Assembly: GCF_900660755.1 (NCBI RefSeq)
Contig: NZ_LR215050.1
Location: 372,001-436,000, forward strand
Source: Acholeplasma hippikon
GTDB taxonomy: Bacteria; Bacillota_I; Bacilli_A; Acholeplasmatales; Acholeplasmataceae
Direction: 5' to 3'
DNA: 64,000 nt
The notes beneath the pieces were generated by a model. It saw only the letters and a list, made by a program, of their open reading frames with translations. It made no database searches and had not been told where the DNA came from. A program made the position numbers and the translations under genes. Shown piece after piece: positions 44,504-54,551 of this stretch (positions are counted from its first letter, which is position 1; each line of letters begins with the position of its first letter).

Positions 44504-46720
44504 TTACATATCGTATGTTGAAATAATTTGTGATGGTGTTTTTCTTAGTAAGGTTAATAAAGGTAATACACCAACAATTAGATTTAATCCGTAGACCACA
44601 AGCGTACCAATGAAAAGTGATACAAGATCTACTCTAAAAACAACAAAACTTGCTAATGAAGTATTTGACACACTATGTAAAATATATGACATTGCCAAGA
44701 ATCCAATAAAGGTACTAACTGTAACAATCAATAGTATTTCAGCAACAAATGAAAGTATAATTTCAAATTTCTTAACACCTAATGCACGATTAACTGCTAT
44801 TTCATATATTCTTGAAATCATTGATGAACGCATCACAAAATAGAATACAACAAGTGCTAATGCGACAAAAACAATTGAAATAGAAATACTTTGTAAGAAA
44901 GATCGCTGTTTATCAATACTTAATTGCTGTTCAAGTGAATCAATAAATCTAACAGCATCATAACCTTCTGAAGTTAATTGGTTTGCTGCTTGTTTAGGAT
45001 TATGACTGCTAAAGTATACTGTATTTCCAAGCCCCATAAATAGTTGATTATATGCTTCTTTAATTGTCCAAGTAGTATTAACAACATTACCGGCTGTTAA
45101 CTCATATAATCCCTCATGATTGTAAGTATAAATTGTCTTTTTATTTTCATTGACAATACCTACAATGGTAACTTTAATTTGATTGCCAACTGTAATTTTT
45201 TGACCAAGCATTTGTCTAACATCCCAAATACCAATGCTTGTAAAATCTGCTTCTCCTAAACCTACAGATGTTCTTTTGTACATTCCATAACTGATGACGA
45301 CTTCTGATTTATTTAAAGGTTCTCTACCATATAAAATTTTGGCATCAGTTATAGCGATATGTTCAATAGAATCAGGACTTATACTAAATTGTTTACCAGG
45401 AACCTCAATTGACAGATAATTTCCACTTAATTTAGCAAAATAAACTTCTGTTCCTTCTATCGAAATAATATCATCAATTAATTTATTTCGTTCCGCTGGT
45501 GAAGTCATTGATGTATCAACAGCAACTATATTTTTAGATAAGGTTAGTCTATTATCTACCGTTTCAGTAAGAATTGTATAGTTATTCATTACACTATAGG
45601 CTATAAATAAACCTGATATAGCAAATAAGAATAACATTAATTTACCTTTTCTACCATATCTTAAAAATTTCTTAAATGCCATCCATAAACTTGTTTTGAA
45701 TGACACATTTAATTTATTTATCTTATGTAAATCATCATGCTTTAATCTTTCAACATCAAAAGTTGTTTCAAGCATTTCTTCACGTGTCTTTTTCTTGAAA
45801 TGCTCATCTTTAATTTGAAGATTTAACGTACTATCATTTAGCTTCACTTTTTGTATTGATGTATCAACATCGATATAAAGTGTTTTATTTTTTATGATTA
45901 ATTTGACTTTTGCAGGTTCAATTTCATCATTATCCGAATAAAATGCTGCTTCTAAATTTTTGTCTTTTAAATCTGAAATTTTTGATAGATCCTTTAAGTA
46001 AATTGCATTATCATTCACAAAATTATGATCAGTTTGACTTTCATTTTGATAATCTTTTATTACTTTTCCATCTTTAACTTCAATAATTCGATCACCATAG
46101 AACTCTGCTAAATCTTGTTCATGCGTAACTAAGACAACTAATTTATTCATTGAAATATTTTTAATGATGTTCATAATTTCAACTGTGTTATTGCTGTCTA
46201 GGTTTCCTGTAGGTTCATCTGCAATAATAACTTTTGGGTTTTTAACTAATGCACGAGCAATAGCAACTCTTTGTTGTTGTCCCCCTGAAAGCTGACTGGC
46301 TAATTTTTTACGATATTTGTACATACCAACTTGCGTTAAGATATAATTTACTCTATCTTCAATTGCTTTTTCATCATGAATTCCAATTAATCTTAAAACA
46401 AATGCTACGTTTTCGAATACACTCAAGTCATTTTTTAAATAATAGTTTTGGAAAATAAAGCCGATGTCTTCTCTTCTTAAACTATCCCATAACCCTGATT
46501 TATATCTTTCAATGTGCTTATCATAAAACTGAATTTCTCCATTATCAACTCTATCAAGCCCGCCAATAACATTCAGTAATGTTGTCTTCCCACTACCTGA
46601 TGCACCTAATAAGACCATTAAGCCCTTCTCAGGAAATTCTAAGGAGATATCATTAAGTACATGGATTTTATTCTTTTTACGTTTGTTAAATGTTTTATCT
46701 AAATGACTTACTTTAATCAT
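44504..46720 (-). CDS. Fused ABC ATPase-FtsX permease exporter (copy 1)
   Basis: A MacB-like half-transporter, 738 residues. An N-terminal LolD-type ATPase shows [12 protein letters not shown] (Walker A, near 38), [16 protein letters not shown] (near 143) and [14 protein letters not shown] (Walker B). A linker follows, then an FtsX/MacB-type permease: one helix near 365-385, an extracytoplasmic segment of ~240 residues, and three helices at the C-terminus (about 625-645, 675-700, 705-730). It overlaps the second exporter gene by 4 bases. Such systems export peptides or drugs, or act mechanically; the substrate is not deducible. No two-component regulator is adjacent. Confidence 0.88.
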   Translation of the reverse strand: MIKVSHLDKTFNKRKKNKIHVLNDISLEFPEKGLMVLLGASGSGKTTLLNVIGGLDRVDNGEIQFYDKHIERYKSGLWDSLRREDIGFIFQNYYLKNDLSVFENVAFVLRLIGIHDEKAIEDRVNYILTQVGMYKYRKKLASQLSGGQQQRVAIARALVKNPKVIIADEPTGNLDSNNTVEIMNIIKNISMNKLVVLVTHEQDLAEFYGDRIIEVKDGKVIKDYQNESQTDHNFVNDNAIYLKDLSKISDLKDKNLEAAFYSDNDEIEPAKVKLIIKNKTLYIDVDTSIQKVKLNDSTLNLQIKDEHFKKKTREEMLETTFDVERLKHDDLHKINKLNVSFKTSLWMAFKKFLRYGRKGKLMLFLFAISGLFIAYSVMNNYTILTETVDNRLTLSKNIVAVDTSMTSPAERNKLIDDIISIEGTEVYFAKLSGNYLSIEVPGKQFSISPDSIEHIAITDAKILYGREPLNKSEVVISYGMYKRTSVGLGEADFTSIGIWDVRQMLGQKITVGNQIKVTIVGIVNENKKTIYTYNHEGLYELTAGNVVNTTWTIKEAYNQLFMGLGNTVYFSSHNPKQAANQLTSEGYDAVRFIDSLEQQLSIDKQRSFLQSISISIVFVALALVVFYFVMRSSMISRIYEIAVNRALGVKKFEIILSFVAEILLIVTVSTFIGFLAMSYILHSVSNTSLASFVVFRVDLVSLFIGTLVVYGLNLIVGVLPLLTLLRKTPSQIISTYDM

Positions 46721-48813
46721 AATCCCATCTCCTTACTTTCACTGATATTTTCAATAACTGAAATCTTAAATGTTTTATTATTGAACTTAGAAGCTAATCT
46801 GAATGTTAAGATTGCAAATAATGCGAATAAGACAACATAGTCCATTCTGCTTAAATAACTAAATGTTAAATATATTGAATAATCCACTCTTGTAATGTAG
46901 AACAGGATAAGCATTGAGAGCGTAAAGGCTATTAACATTAAAAATAGCTGTTCAAAAATGACTAATAATGCTAATTTTTGTTGGTTAGCACCAATTGATC
47001 GATAGATTGCAAAGTCTTTCATTCTTGAATGCATGATATTCTTTGTAACGGTTGCTAATAAGAAATATAAGAATATGCCAATAGCAAACGCTAATGCATA
47101 GAAGAATACTTTAACAACCAACTTAATTGGTTCTGTTATACTAGCTAATTCTCCTAATTCTAATTCTGGATAAATGACACGATAGACTGATTTATCAATT
47201 CTGTTAAAAATTCTTGTGGCATCACTCTTATTTTTAGCAACTAACATGAAGCCACTACCTATATTTTCTACTGCTAAAGCAGCTTCGGAAAAATATATTT
47301 TTTCGCTAAAGTTATCATTATATATGCCAACAACTTTATAAGTTTTCCCTTCATGTCTGCCATATTCTCTCACAATAATTGAAGTAACATCTTGATAATT
47401 GATATCAAATGAACTTAAACTAATTGGAAAATCTTTAGAAGCAAATGAATAATAAAATTTTAAATCTGTATTAATTTCTAGTTCTACATATGAATCATAC
47501 AACTTAGCATCATAATTCAGTAAATCAGAAGTAATATTCGTTAATACAGTATTATGTGTTGAATATTCAAAGCTACTTACTTCAAGATTTTGGCCAACTA
47601 CTGCTTCAGTAAAAGCATTTGATACAACAATTTCATTTGCAGCTAAATTTAAGGTTCCATCAATTAATAGACTTGGATTATCTTTAATGGTATATACACT
47701 ATCAAAAAATGCATTACCATAGTAACTTCCACCAAAAATGAATGTGTAATTTGAAGCAAAATCTAGTTCGAAAGCATCTTTATATAAGGCAAAATCACCG
47801 CTAACACTACTTATTGCTTCATAGTCTGCTTCTGAGAGTGGTTGATTATCTTGTCTCAAGATTAAAAAACGATTATCAGAGAAATGATCTTTATAAACGC
47901 TATTGATACTATCTCCACCAATAAATAAGTCAAATGGATTAAATGAATTTGCAGTTCGCATGAAACTTGCAAATATATTGGTGAAAAGAACCATAATCGC
48001 TAGTTGTAAAAATAAGAATAATAAAAATCTTCTTGGAATTGAAAAAATATTACGAATAGCAAATCTTGCAACACTTCCAACTGTCATTTTTGAAGTTTTC
48101 GGTTCTTCTACTTTAACGATTTCAACATCACGTTTAAGTACTTTATCTTCAACAACTTCACCATCATGAATTTTAATTTTTCTAGTTGCATATTGTTTCA
48201 CTTCATCAAAATTATGTGTCACAATAATGATTAATTTATCTTTTGAAATCTCATGTAACAATTCGATAATTTGTTTACTAGATTCACTATCCAAGTTACC
48301 TGTAGGTTCATCACAGGCAATAATTGGACAATCTTTAGCAAGTGCACGGGCAATTACTGCTCTTTGTTTTTGCCCTCCAGATAACTTAGCAGCTTTATGA
48401 TGTTTGTGTGAAGTAAGTCCAACTTTATCAATGAGTTCTAAAGCACGTTTTTTTCTTAAATGTTTTGGATAATTTTGGACCTCTAAAGCTAACATTACAT
48501 TTTGAAATACTGTATATGAATCAATAATGTTATAACTTTGGAAAATAAATCCAATGTATTTTGCACGATATGATTCCCAATCTTTAATCGTATAATGTGA
48601 AGTTTCTTCATCATTTAAATATACTTCACCATCTTCATAAGTATCTAAACCTGAAATTACGTTAAGTAATGTGGATTTACCACTTCCAGATTCCCCTATT
48701 ATTGCGACAAATTCGCCTGCATCAAATGAAAGTGAAACTTTTTGCATACCAACTGATACGCCTTCACCAGATTTATAATACTTTGATACATTTTCTAGTT
48801 TGATCAATGCCAT
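46717..48813 (-). CDS. Fused ABC ATPase-FtsX permease exporter (copy 2)
   Basis: 698 residues with the same layout as its neighbour: ATPase with GESGSGKSTLLN (near 40), KLSGGQKQRAVIARAL and [14 protein letters not shown], then a helix near 265-290, a ~270-residue extracytoplasmic part and three C-terminal helices. The two proteins differ enough to be ancient paralogs and probably form a heterodimer, since each carries both modules. It overlaps the HAD phosphatase gene upstream by one base, so the three genes form an operon. Confidence 0.88.
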   Translation of the reverse strand: MALIKLENVSKYYKSGEGVSVGMQKVSLSFDAGEFVAIIGESGSGKSTLLNVISGLDTYEDGEVYLNDEETSHYTIKDWESYRAKYIGFIFQSYNIIDSYTVFQNVMLALEVQNYPKHLRKKRALELIDKVGLTSHKHHKAAKLSGGQKQRAVIARALAKDCPIIACDEPTGNLDSESSKQIIELLHEISKDKLIIIVTHNFDEVKQYATRKIKIHDGEVVEDKVLKRDVEIVKVEEPKTSKMTVGSVARFAIRNIFSIPRRFLLFLFLQLAIMVLFTNIFASFMRTANSFNPFDLFIGGDSINSVYKDHFSDNRFLILRQDNQPLSEADYEAISSVSGDFALYKDAFELDFASNYTFIFGGSYYGNAFFDSVYTIKDNPSLLIDGTLNLAANEIVVSNAFTEAVVGQNLEVSSFEYSTHNTVLTNITSDLLNYDAKLYDSYVELEINTDLKFYYSFASKDFPISLSSFDINYQDVTSIIVREYGRHEGKTYKVVGIYNDNFSEKIYFSEAALAVENIGSGFMLVAKNKSDATRIFNRIDKSVYRVIYPELELGELASITEPIKLVVKVFFYALAFAIGIFLYFLLATVTKNIMHSRMKDFAIYRSIGANQQKLALLVIFEQLFLMLIAFTLSMLILFYITRVDYSIYLTFSYLSRMDYVVLFALFAILTFRLASKFNNKTFKISVIENISESKEMGL

Positions 48814-49460
48814 TATTTATCTATCCCCTCTAATAAAAGTAATATATCATTTACTTCATCAATTAAATAATTTGGTTCATGATCAATTAATTCATCTTTA
48901 TCTCTAAAGCCCCATGCTACAGCAATTACATCCATACCAGCATTTTTTCCAGTTTGGATATCAACTTCACTGTCGCCAATGAAAATTGTGTTTTCTATAT
49001 TTGCATTTAAACCTTTTAAAGCATTAAATAGCATATCTGGTGCTGGTTTTTTAGGTACGCCTTGTTGTTCACCTATAACAACATCAAATATATTGGGAAA
49101 ATATTTTTCAATTATTTTTTCAACTGCTTTTTGATGTTTATTACTAACAACCCCTAATTTATAGTTGTGTTTAAGTTTTTTTAATAACTCTTCAATTCCT
49201 TCATATGGTTTTGTCAAACATTCACTGTTAGCCTCATAATATGGCATGTAGTATGATAAAACTTCATCCAATTGTGATTCATCACCATCTAATGACTTTA
49301 AAATTAATTGCTTTGCTCCATTGCCAAGAAAAGATCTAACTTGTTTCGCAGTACGTTCTTTATATCCAAATTTTCTCAAAGTATGATTAACGGCATTTGT
49401 TAAATCCATTAAGGTATCTAAAATCGTTCCGTCTAAATCAAATAAAATCGTATTAATCAT
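48813..49460 (-). CDS. HAD-family hydrolase (phosphoglycolate/pyrophosphate phosphatase-like)
   Basis: HAD subfamily IA phosphatase of the Gph/PpaX type. Motif I LFDLDGTILDT at the N-terminus, LGVVSNKH (motif II Ser), KKPAPDML (Lys) and IFIGDSEVDIQTGKNAGM (motif IV Asp) are present. It has ~215 residues. The frame extends to 49496, but CGGAG fits ATG 49460 (MINTILFD). It is first in the operon with the two exporters. Substrate not resolvable from sequence. Confidence 0.87.
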   Translation of the reverse strand: MINTILFDLDGTILDTLMDLTNAVNHTLRKFGYKERTAKQVRSFLGNGAKQLILKSLDGDESQLDEVLSYYMPYYEANSECLTKPYEGIEELLKKLKHNYKLGVVSNKHQKAVEKIIEKYFPNIFDVVIGEQQGVPKKPAPDMLFNALKGLNANIENTIFIGDSEVDIQTGKNAGMDVIAVAWGFRDKDELIDHEPNYLIDEVNDILLLLEGIDK

Positions 49461-49591
49461 TTTTAAAACTCCGTTCAAATATTTATTCAAATCCATTATA
49501 TCATTAATGATATTTACTGAACTTAAATTGAATAATTCTTACCTAAACTTAACATGGTTTATTTTTGGTAAACATATTATGTCTTTAGTTT

Positions 49592-49619
49592 AAAAAAAAG
49601 AACCGTTTAAGGTTCTTTA
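49592..49619 (-). terminator. Terminator overlapping a stop codon
   Basis: An 8-bp stem AAAGAACC/GGTTCTTT (49597-49604 with 49611-49618) with a minus-strand T-run covers the stop at 49617. Confidence 0.85.
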
Positions 49620-50066
49620 AGCAAGTTTCTTTAAAATCCAAAAACCAAGCCAAGTACTTAATGAAATGATTAAGAATGTGATAGCATTCCCCTTCACCTC
49701 ACCAGGATTATCTGTTAATACTCTTGAAAAATTATGATATTTAGTTGAATCAAAATCAGTTAGTTCAGTATATTCATCTAAGTTAGAAATGCTCGCTGAA
49801 TAAAATACTTCTTCTTCAATCAGTGTCTTCTCAAAAGTCACTTTGATTACAACATCTTTGAAGTTTTTTGCATAATATAATTCATCAATTACAACATCTG
49901 AAACTAACGCTTGTTCAATAATAGATAATTCACTTAGTAATACTTCTTTTTGTTCTTCCATTTTATTTTGAACTTTTTCTGTAATTAAACCATATCCAAG
50001 ATAAGCACCACTGCCTAGAAGTGCAATAAATCCTAAAAACGATATGAATCCTAATAAAAATTTCAT
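49617..50066 (-). CDS. Small membrane-anchored protein of unknown function
   Basis: 149 residues. One hydrophobic helix at the N-terminus (about 3-27, no lipobox cysteine), a probable coiled coil (NKMEEQKEVLLSELSIIEQAL), a middle domain with alternating strands (DVVIKVTFEKTL), and a second helix at the C-terminus (about 125-145). The topology suggests an extracytoplasmic domain held by both ends. No family is recognised. It stands alone between terminators. Confidence 0.65.
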   Translation of the reverse strand: MKFLLGFISFLGFIALLGSGAYLGYGLITEKVQNKMEEQKEVLLSELSIIEQALVSDVVIDELYYAKNFKDVVIKVTFEKTLIEEEVFYSASISNLDEYTELTDFDSTKYHNFSRVLTDNPGEVKGNAITFLIISLSTWLGFWILKKLA

Positions 50067-50141
50067 TTTGGCCCCCTATATAGAGTTATATATGTATATT
50101 ATATTTTATTATTTAAAAACATGATAACAGAATGAGAAATA

Positions 50142-51950
50142 TCATTGCTGTTTTAGTGATTTAGTGATTGCTATGATTTCTTCAACCGCCTCATCAATGA
50201 ATTTAATTGTATTTACTAATGGCGCTTCGGTACTTAAATCTACATCGACCATACGAGCTAAGTCAAATGGTCGTTTAGTTCCACCAGCCTTTAAAACATC
50301 AATCCATCTTGTCGGATCTAATTCCCCTTCAAAGATTTTACGAGAAACCTCTGTACCAATTGTTAAACCAGCTGAATAAGTATACGGATATAATCCCATG
50401 AAGTAATGAGGCTGTCTCATCCATGTTAGTCCAGCATAAACAGGAATTTCAACTTCATCTCCCCAGAAATTTTTAATCACGTTTAATTTAATGTTATTTA
50501 AAACATTAGCTGAGATAGGTTCTTTAGCATCAATTTTCTTATAAACTTCTCTTTGGAAAGCAGCTTCCAGTAAGTGAGTTACCATGTTATGATAATAAGT
50601 TCTTGAAATCATAACGGACTTAATCCAACGTTTAGTTCTTAAATCTTTTGCATTTTTATCTAATGTTCTACTCATAATTAACTCATTTGTTGTAGAAGGA
50701 GCTTCAATAAAATATAAAGAAGGTCGTGTATTAAAAATTGATTGGTGTTTATTTGCATATTGGAAGTGTCCAGCATGTCCTAATTCATGTGCTAAAACCA
50801 TCACTTCATCCATTTGTCCATTCCAGTTAATGAGGATAAATGAGTTAGCTCCATAAGGCGAAGAACAGAATCCACCTGTAGATTTACCTACATTTTGTGG
50901 GAAGTCAATCCATCTTTCATCAAATGAACGTCTGACTATTTCTAAATATTCATCACCTAAAATTGATAAGCCTTCTAAAAGCATGTCTTTTGATGATTCA
51001 ATCGATACTTTAGGTTCAAATTCTGGGTCAATTGCAATCTTTAAATCCGCATATGTCATTTTATCTAAACCATGAATCTCTTTTAAGACGCGAGCATATT
51101 TTCTCATTACTGGTGATAAATCTCTCATAATCACATCAATTTGACGATCCATTAAATCTTTGGTTACTTTTTGATCATGAAGTAGATAATCCACAACTGA
51201 TGAGTATCCTCTTAATTCTGACATTGCTTTCTCTTTTAAAAGATGTGCATAATAGTTGCTCGCAAAACCATTTTGGTACTCACCTAGTTTTGAATAGAAA
51301 CACTCATATGCTTTTCTTCTTACCTCAGTATGATTATCATATTCATACTCATTTTCAAATAAAGTAAATGAATTAGGATAATTAACACCATTTACTTCAA
51401 AATCATTAAATTTCATATCTGCTAATTTGAAACGATTATACGTCCCATAAGGTGCATTAATTACCCCACTTAATGATTGAATTGCTTTTTCCACTTCAGG
51501 ATGTAATGCATGATTTTTTTCATCTATAACATCTTCTATATATAATTTATTGTCCTCGCTAAGTTTAATTGCATCATTTAATGTTTCAACTGAATTTTCT
51601 TTTAATTCAATTGAAACGAATGTTAAATTTTTGGAAATTTCTTGGAATGCTAATCCAGTTCTTCCAACACGCATTTGATTGACTTCATCTGTAGATTCAC
51701 CACTTGCTTGTAGTGAACTAAACGCATTAATACGTACTAACTTTCCTTGAATATCCTTGAGTTCATCAATCGCTTGATTGATAGTTTCTGGATTTTTTAA
51801 TTTGCCTTGGTGTTTTTCTTTAAAAATTAAAACTTGTTGTTTTAAATCAATAAGTGCTTGATTGAATGATTCTTCATTTTTAAAGATTGTGTAAACGTCC
51901 CAAGTATACTTAACGTCTACCTCACTTCTTTTTGGTAATTGTTTCTTCAT
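50142..51950 (-). CDS. pepF: Oligoendopeptidase F
   Basis: A cytoplasmic M3-family zinc oligopeptidase. The zinc motif HELGHAGHF is near residue 390, preceded by GGFCSSPYGANSFILINW, and the downstream Glu ligand is in FIEAPSTTNE. The 602-residue length is normal for PepF. Together with the M20, M19 and M16 peptidases in the window it indicates active use of peptides. No clear terminator follows; it is otherwise unlinked to its neighbours. Confidence 0.94.
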   Translation of the reverse strand: MKKQLPKRSEVDVKYTWDVYTIFKNEESFNQALIDLKQQVLIFKEKHQGKLKNPETINQAIDELKDIQGKLVRINAFSSLQASGESTDEVNQMRVGRTGLAFQEISKNLTFVSIELKENSVETLNDAIKLSEDNKLYIEDVIDEKNHALHPEVEKAIQSLSGVINAPYGTYNRFKLADMKFNDFEVNGVNYPNSFTLFENEYEYDNHTEVRRKAYECFYSKLGEYQNGFASNYYAHLLKEKAMSELRGYSSVVDYLLHDQKVTKDLMDRQIDVIMRDLSPVMRKYARVLKEIHGLDKMTYADLKIAIDPEFEPKVSIESSKDMLLEGLSILGDEYLEIVRRSFDERWIDFPQNVGKSTGGFCSSPYGANSFILINWNGQMDEVMVLAHELGHAGHFQYANKHQSIFNTRPSLYFIEAPSTTNELIMSRTLDKNAKDLRTKRWIKSVMISRTYYHNMVTHLLEAAFQREVYKKIDAKEPISANVLNNIKLNVIKNFWGDEVEIPVYAGLTWMRQPHYFMGLYPYTYSAGLTIGTEVSRKIFEGELDPTRWIDVLKAGGTKRPFDLARMVDVDLSTEAPLVNTIKFIDEAVEEIIAITKSLKQQ

Positions 51951-52002
51951 AATGTACTCCTTTTTTCTCTTTCTACCATTGTATCACAAAGACATTTAAA
52001 TA

Positions 52003-52033
52003 AAAGAAAAAGCTAAATAACATTAGCTTTTTA
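52003..52033 (-). terminator. Terminator overlapping the GGDEF gene stop
   Basis: A 10-bp stem (52007-52016 with 52023-52032) with a T-rich minus-strand tail. Confidence 0.75.
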
Positions 52034-53858
52034 AAGTCTCTATAAAACCTTCCTTGATAAGTTCTAAGAAGACATCAACAATCCGTGGGTCAAACTGTGT
52101 TCCACTGCATCGTTTAACTTCCAAAATTGCATCATCTATACTCATCGGTTCACGATATGAACGGTTTGAAGTCATTGCATCAAATGAATCTGCTAGATTA
52201 ATAATTCTTGCACGAATTGGAATATTTTCGCCACTTAATCCTTGAGGATACCCCTTACCATCGTAACGTTCATGATGACAAAGAATGTCATATGCAATTT
52301 CTTGATATTCTGGTGAACTTGAAATGATTCTGTATCCTATTTCTGGATGTCGTTTAATTTGTATCCATTCTTCATCAGTTAATTTACCTGGTTTATTTAA
52401 AATACCTTCATCAATTGCAATCTTTCCAATATCATGTAAGGATGAAATAACTTTTAACAGCTTTAACTCATATGAATTCATTTTTAACTTCTTACCAATT
52501 TCAACACATATTACAGATACTCTTTCAGAATGAATCTCCACATTAGGATTTTTTTCATATAAACTTTGTAGAATTGTCTCAATGAACTTTGAACGATAAG
52601 ATGTTGTTTCAAATAATTTTTGTTTGTACATTTGTTCTTCTGATTGTCTAATTGCAACATCAATTGAAGTATTTTTATCAGCTGTTGCTATACCATAAGA
52701 AACAGATAATCTTAACATTGAATTATTACGTTTTTCTAATCGATAATTTACCTCTTCCATCAATTTAGTAACATATACTTTATCTTTACTTGGAACGATG
52801 ATGCTAAATTCATCCCCTCCCATTCTAAAGATATAACCTTCTCTATCAAAAATATCTTTTAAAATGTCCGCAAACATCTTTAATCCTAAATCCCCTTTAG
52901 CATGTCCAAAGGCATCATTAATAACTTTTAATCCATTCACGTCACAAGTAACAAATGTAACTTTCTCATAAATTTGTAGTTCATCTTTTTTCATCATGAA
53001 ATGTCTACGATTACTTAATCCCGTTAATGCATCTTGATAACTTTGTTGAATAATTGTTTGTTCATAAGTCTTTTGTTCGGTAACATCTTTAGCAAAACAT
53101 GTAACACCAATCACATGATTTTTATCAACAAGCGGGGTGAATGTATATTCATAATAATGATCTCCCATATTAAGCACTTTAATACTTGAAAAACCTAATA
53201 AAGTTCTATTAATTTTGTCCTTCATCACTTCTTGTATATATGGATCTTTAATTGCTTCGATAAAATTCGAATTTTTCCCAACCTCTAAACTGTTATATTT
53301 ACGCATTTGTTTAAGATGAAATGCATTATATGTTAAATAATTATAATTCTTATCTACTGTAAAAATCTCTATGGTTTCAGTAGAATCTATTGATTTTTTT
53401 AGCAATGTTTTTTGATTGTTAATATACTCATTCATTAATCGTTTATCACGTTGACGAACAACAATAATTGACAAGATGAGTGTTACTAGTGGATAAGCAG
53501 CAATATAAGCTACTAAAATTGGACCAAAAATATTGGTTGCATTTGGTAAAGATGCAAACAACAACATTGTTAATACTTGAGATAATAGTCCCATAAGATA
53601 ATAATCAAGATATATGTTTCTAAACTTCAATTTTTGTCTAATCGTATTCCAAGATAAACCCACTAGTGCATTCATAATAATTGCAATAACGCCTAAAAAG
53701 ACACCTTCACCACCAATAATCATTCGATAAGTAATTCCGATTATGGATGATATGATTGTAGGAATAAGCCCAAAGAAATGACCAACAATAACATATAAAA
53801 CTGTTCTTGTATCAATAAAAAGACCTTCTGAAAATTTAAAAGGCTGAACCATAATCAA
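52023..53858 (-). CDS. GGDEF and HD-GYP sensor protein, main open frame
   Basis: A membrane c-di-GMP enzyme. The N-terminus is a 5TMR-LYT-type sensor region (LFIDTRTVLYVIVGHFFGLIP, RMIIGGEGVFLGV) with hydrophobic helices to about residue 135. A PAS-like domain covers about 160-270. A diguanylate cyclase domain with intact FRMGGDEFSIIV lies near 350, and an HD-GYP phosphodiesterase domain near 455-605 shows HDIGK and HHERYDGKGYP. Upstream the frame continues past an in-frame TAA (53900-53898) into the missing first helix, so this 611-codon frame (opening at a TTG) is probably the truncated 3' part of a longer gene. It might be translated from the TTG or from ATG 53852, but no ribosome site is obvious there. 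Confidence 0.8.
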   Translation of the reverse strand: MIMVQPFKFSEGLFIDTRTVLYVIVGHFFGLIPTIISSIIGITYRMIIGGEGVFLGVIAIIMNALVGLSWNTIRQKLKFRNIYLDYYLMGLLSQVLTMLLFASLPNATNIFGPILVAYIAAYPLVTLILSIIVVRQRDKRLMNEYINNQKTLLKKSIDSTETIEIFTVDKNYNYLTYNAFHLKQMRKYNSLEVGKNSNFIEAIKDPYIQEVMKDKINRTLLGFSSIKVLNMGDHYYEYTFTPLVDKNHVIGVTCFAKDVTEQKTYEQTIIQQSYQDALTGLSNRRHFMMKKDELQIYEKVTFVTCDVNGLKVINDAFGHAKGDLGLKMFADILKDIFDREGYIFRMGGDEFSIIVPSKDKVYVTKLMEEVNYRLEKRNNSMLRLSVSYGIATADKNTSIDVAIRQSEEQMYKQKLFETTSYRSKFIETILQSLYEKNPNVEIHSERVSVICVEIGKKLKMNSYELKLLKVISSLHDIGKIAIDEGILNKPGKLTDEEWIQIKRHPEIGYRIISSSPEYQEIAYDILCHHERYDGKGYPQGLSGENIPIRARIINLADSFDAMTSNRSYREPMSIDDAILEVKRCSGTQFDPRIVDVFLELIKEGFIETLKS

Positions 53859-53897
53859 TACTGAAGCTAAACCAATAACGATACCGGCAAATATATG

Positions 53898-54020
53898 TTA
53901 TTTTTTACTTTTAGCATTTACATCATAATTACTCGCTGTATAAAAGAATACAAGCGACAACATAATGAAAGCATTGTTAATTAGTGCTATTAAAATGCCA
54001 GAGATATTTTCAAAATTCAT
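53898..54020 (-). pseudogene. 5' fragment of the GGDEF/HD-GYP gene, ended by in-frame TAA
   Basis: From ATG 54020, preceded by a good GAGAGGAG ribosome site, 40 codons encode one hydrophobic helix (GILIALINNAFIMLSLVFFY) and a short hydrophilic stretch NAKSKK, then TAA at 53900-53898. The same frame continues without shift into HIFAGIVIGLASVLIMVQPF and the main frame. The joined sequence fits the start of a 5TMR-LYT domain, so the stop looks like a nonsense mutation (or a base error), not a separate gene. Confidence 0.75.
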
Positions 54021-54551
54021 CTTTTGCATCTCCTCTCAAATAAATTGTAACATTTTTTTATTTTCGAACGACATTTGATACCTTCATAGAACTAATTTAG
54101 CAATATAACTAACAAGATATTCCCCTGACTATAATGTCTTAATTTATATTAGAATATAGAAACGTTTCCCTATTTTTAGTCGACAACATTAAAAATAAAG
54201 TATATAATATAGTTGTAAACACGATTAAAAAAACTAAATCACGATTTAAATTGCTATTCTTTTTCAAAATATTCACTAAATAACAATGTTAATTTAAAAA
54301 AATGCGAGAAAATCGTATTATTTTTACTTTCGATACACTTGTAAAACAATTAAATACATTTATGTAAAAGGAGAAAATCGATAATGTAAAATGTCCTTAT
54401 AAAGACATTCATGTCAGTCTTTTCCCTTTACAATATAGCCGATTTTGTTATATCATTTAGACACTTGGCTATATTTTGCAAGGATTAATAGGGATAATTG
54501 GGAAATATTTGGCCGATATTGTCGGCAGTTATTATAGGATGGGTGGTACTA
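54021..54551. other. AT-rich intergenic region between the GGDEF gene and the AraC-type gene
   Basis: About 530 bases without a convincing gene. It holds an 8-bp inverted repeat ATATAGCC/GGCTATAT (about 54433-54440 and 54467-54474) around a TTTACA...TATATC promoter-like pair (-35 near 54426), a hairpin AATGTC/GACATT (about 54390-54409), and a well-placed ribosome site GGAG (54370-54373) before an ATG directly followed by TAA (54384-54389). Confidence 0.5.
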
